Under the pieces are notes generated by a model. That model saw only the letters and a program-made list of their open reading frames with translations. It ran no database searches and was not told the DNA's origin. Shown here one piece after another: positions 63,392 to 64,000 of a stretch of 64,000 nucleotides of DNA (within the stretch, counting starts at the first letter, position 1; each line of letters begins with the position of its first letter). Source of the DNA: CAWCWN01 sp963799245. Its GTDB lineage: Bacteria; Chloroflexota; Ktedonobacteria; Ktedonobacterales; Ktedonobacteraceae. The translations under genes and the position numbers were made by a program. The DNA is taken from the NCBI GenBank assembly GCA_963799245.1, contig CAWCWN010000006.1:186001-250000 (forward strand). Reading direction: 5' to 3'.

Positions 63392-64000
63392 CTAAGGATG
63401 ACCCTCCACGTGAGATGACAGTGCAGATGGGAACACGTGGGCCTGCGCCCTCCGGGGGGCTGACCCAGCGCCAAATAAAGCCAGGAGATCCTCGTGCCCC
63501 GCGAGGAGGCCTTTTCTAATCAGCGTGCCGTGCTCGTCGTACCGTAAGCCGAAGGGGGTACGATGAACGTCGAGCCCCATAGTAATGCTGCGGTCCCGAT
63601 CACAGACGACGGGCATGTGCAGCGGGAAGACGCTCAGAAAAGCCTTGCAGCCCTGTTCATCGGCCCGCATGATCACAACCGCGCGGACCGCACGCGTGGC
63701 ATCCGCCACTAGAGCGTTCAGCGACTCGACCATATGCTGGCAACCCTCACACATGGGTGACATGAACACGAGCAGCGTGGTATCCTGGTCAGACAACAGG
63801 GCCAGGTTCTGGGTCCCAAAGCCGTTGATAGTATCGGCCTCCAGGTCCACCAGAGGCGAGCCGATGGCCGGTCCATCATACTCTAGGGCGGGGATAGAGC
63901 TGTCTCCCTGCGATTGCTGTGGCTTCGGCATGAGCTGGCGGTGCAGCAGGCCGAGCTGATGCAGGATGCCGATCAGGAAGAGACATACGATCAAGACGAG
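63392..64000 (-). CDS. MauD-like redoxin with N-terminal membrane anchor (5' end outside window)
   Basis: At least 200 residues; the frame is open to the window edge and the true start is probably beyond it. A hydrophobic helix (IVCLFLIGILHQLGLLHRQL) resembles the MauD anchor, followed by a thioredoxin-fold domain with FMSPMCEGCQHMVESL (CxxC at about 88-91), and VVCDRDRSITMGLDV and HRTPFGLRYDEHGTLIRKGL (cis-Pro strand). MauD assists disulfide formation in the methylamine dehydrogenase small subunit; here the likely client is the Cys-rich protein encoded next. Confidence 0.85.
   Translation of the reverse strand, partial: LVLIVCLFLIGILHQLGLLHRQLMPKPQQSQGDSSIPALEYDGPAIGSPLVDLEADTINGFGTQNLALLSDQDTTLLVFMSPMCEGCQHMVESLNALVADATRAVRAVVIMRADEQGCKAFLSVFPLHMPVVCDRDRSITMGLDVHRTPFGLRYDEHGTLIRKGLLAGHEDLLALFGAGSAPRRAQAHVFPSALSSHVEGHP

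Overview
The window looks like a chromosomal piece of a GC-rich soil-type bacterium of the Chloroflexota, most likely the class Ktedonobacteria. This is inferred from a leucyl-tRNA synthetase with the 'FDSFGIHSEN' variant that I associate with Chloroflexota, WD40-tailed Ser/Thr kinases, many PAS/GAF histidine kinases, an NRPS/PrnB-type metabolite locus, and many insertion sequences and gene remnants. No rRNA, intact tRNA or CRISPR array was seen.

Layout. 1-3.1 kb: edge of a secondary-metabolite locus (NRPS adenylation domain, PrnB-like protein) followed by a mosaic of kinase and P450 fragments. 3.1-17.9 kb: mostly intact genes: cytidylate-kinase-like protein, RibD-type reductase, a NarL-type two-component pair, a PAS/GAF histidine kinase, PPK2, a stress-type group (HTH-ClpN-zinc-ribbon protein, small Cys-motif protein, Hsp20) and xylulokinase, with remnants of a cyclase-family enzyme and a histidine kinase. 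18.0-24.2 kb: a frameshifted insertion sequence and a kinase-WD40 gene split by a 1420-bp IS. 24.7-28.0 kb: a radical SAM protein resembling tetraether-lipid synthases, a SAM methyltransferase and a CDP-alcohol phosphatidyltransferase, a possible lipid-modification locus. 28.5-36.0 kb: small metabolic genes and the de novo NAD operon nadB-nadC-nadA, whose promoter carries three copies of one operator-like motif. 36.1-37.6 kb: a decayed IS. 37.9-49.3 kb: peroxiredoxin plus a partial duplicate, thioesterase, S9 peptidase, Vgb-like propeller lipoprotein, mtaB, glutaredoxin-like protein, typA. 49.7-54.9 kb: collapsed cydA remnant, leuS and a frameshifted GH15 gene. 54.9-58.1 kb: second copy of the 1.42-kb IS directly beside an IS200/IS605-type tnpA/tnpB element. 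58.3-60.9 kb: truncated DUF1786 gene, truncated transposase, frameshifted serine hydrolase. 61.4-64.0 kb: a minus-strand cluster of a MauD-like redoxin, a Tat-type cysteine-rich protein, two membrane proteins and a second Vgb-like lipoprotein.

Two themes stand out. Intact housekeeping genes alternate with many broken ones, several of which keep both ends but have lost the middle, next to two almost identical IS copies with clean 9-bp target duplications. Three otherwise healthy genes carry a single-base indel, which may be real decay or read/assembly error. The best candidates for new biology are the radical SAM/methyltransferase/phosphatidyltransferase locus, the cysteine-rich Tat protein cluster at the right edge, and the triple operator in front of nadB.
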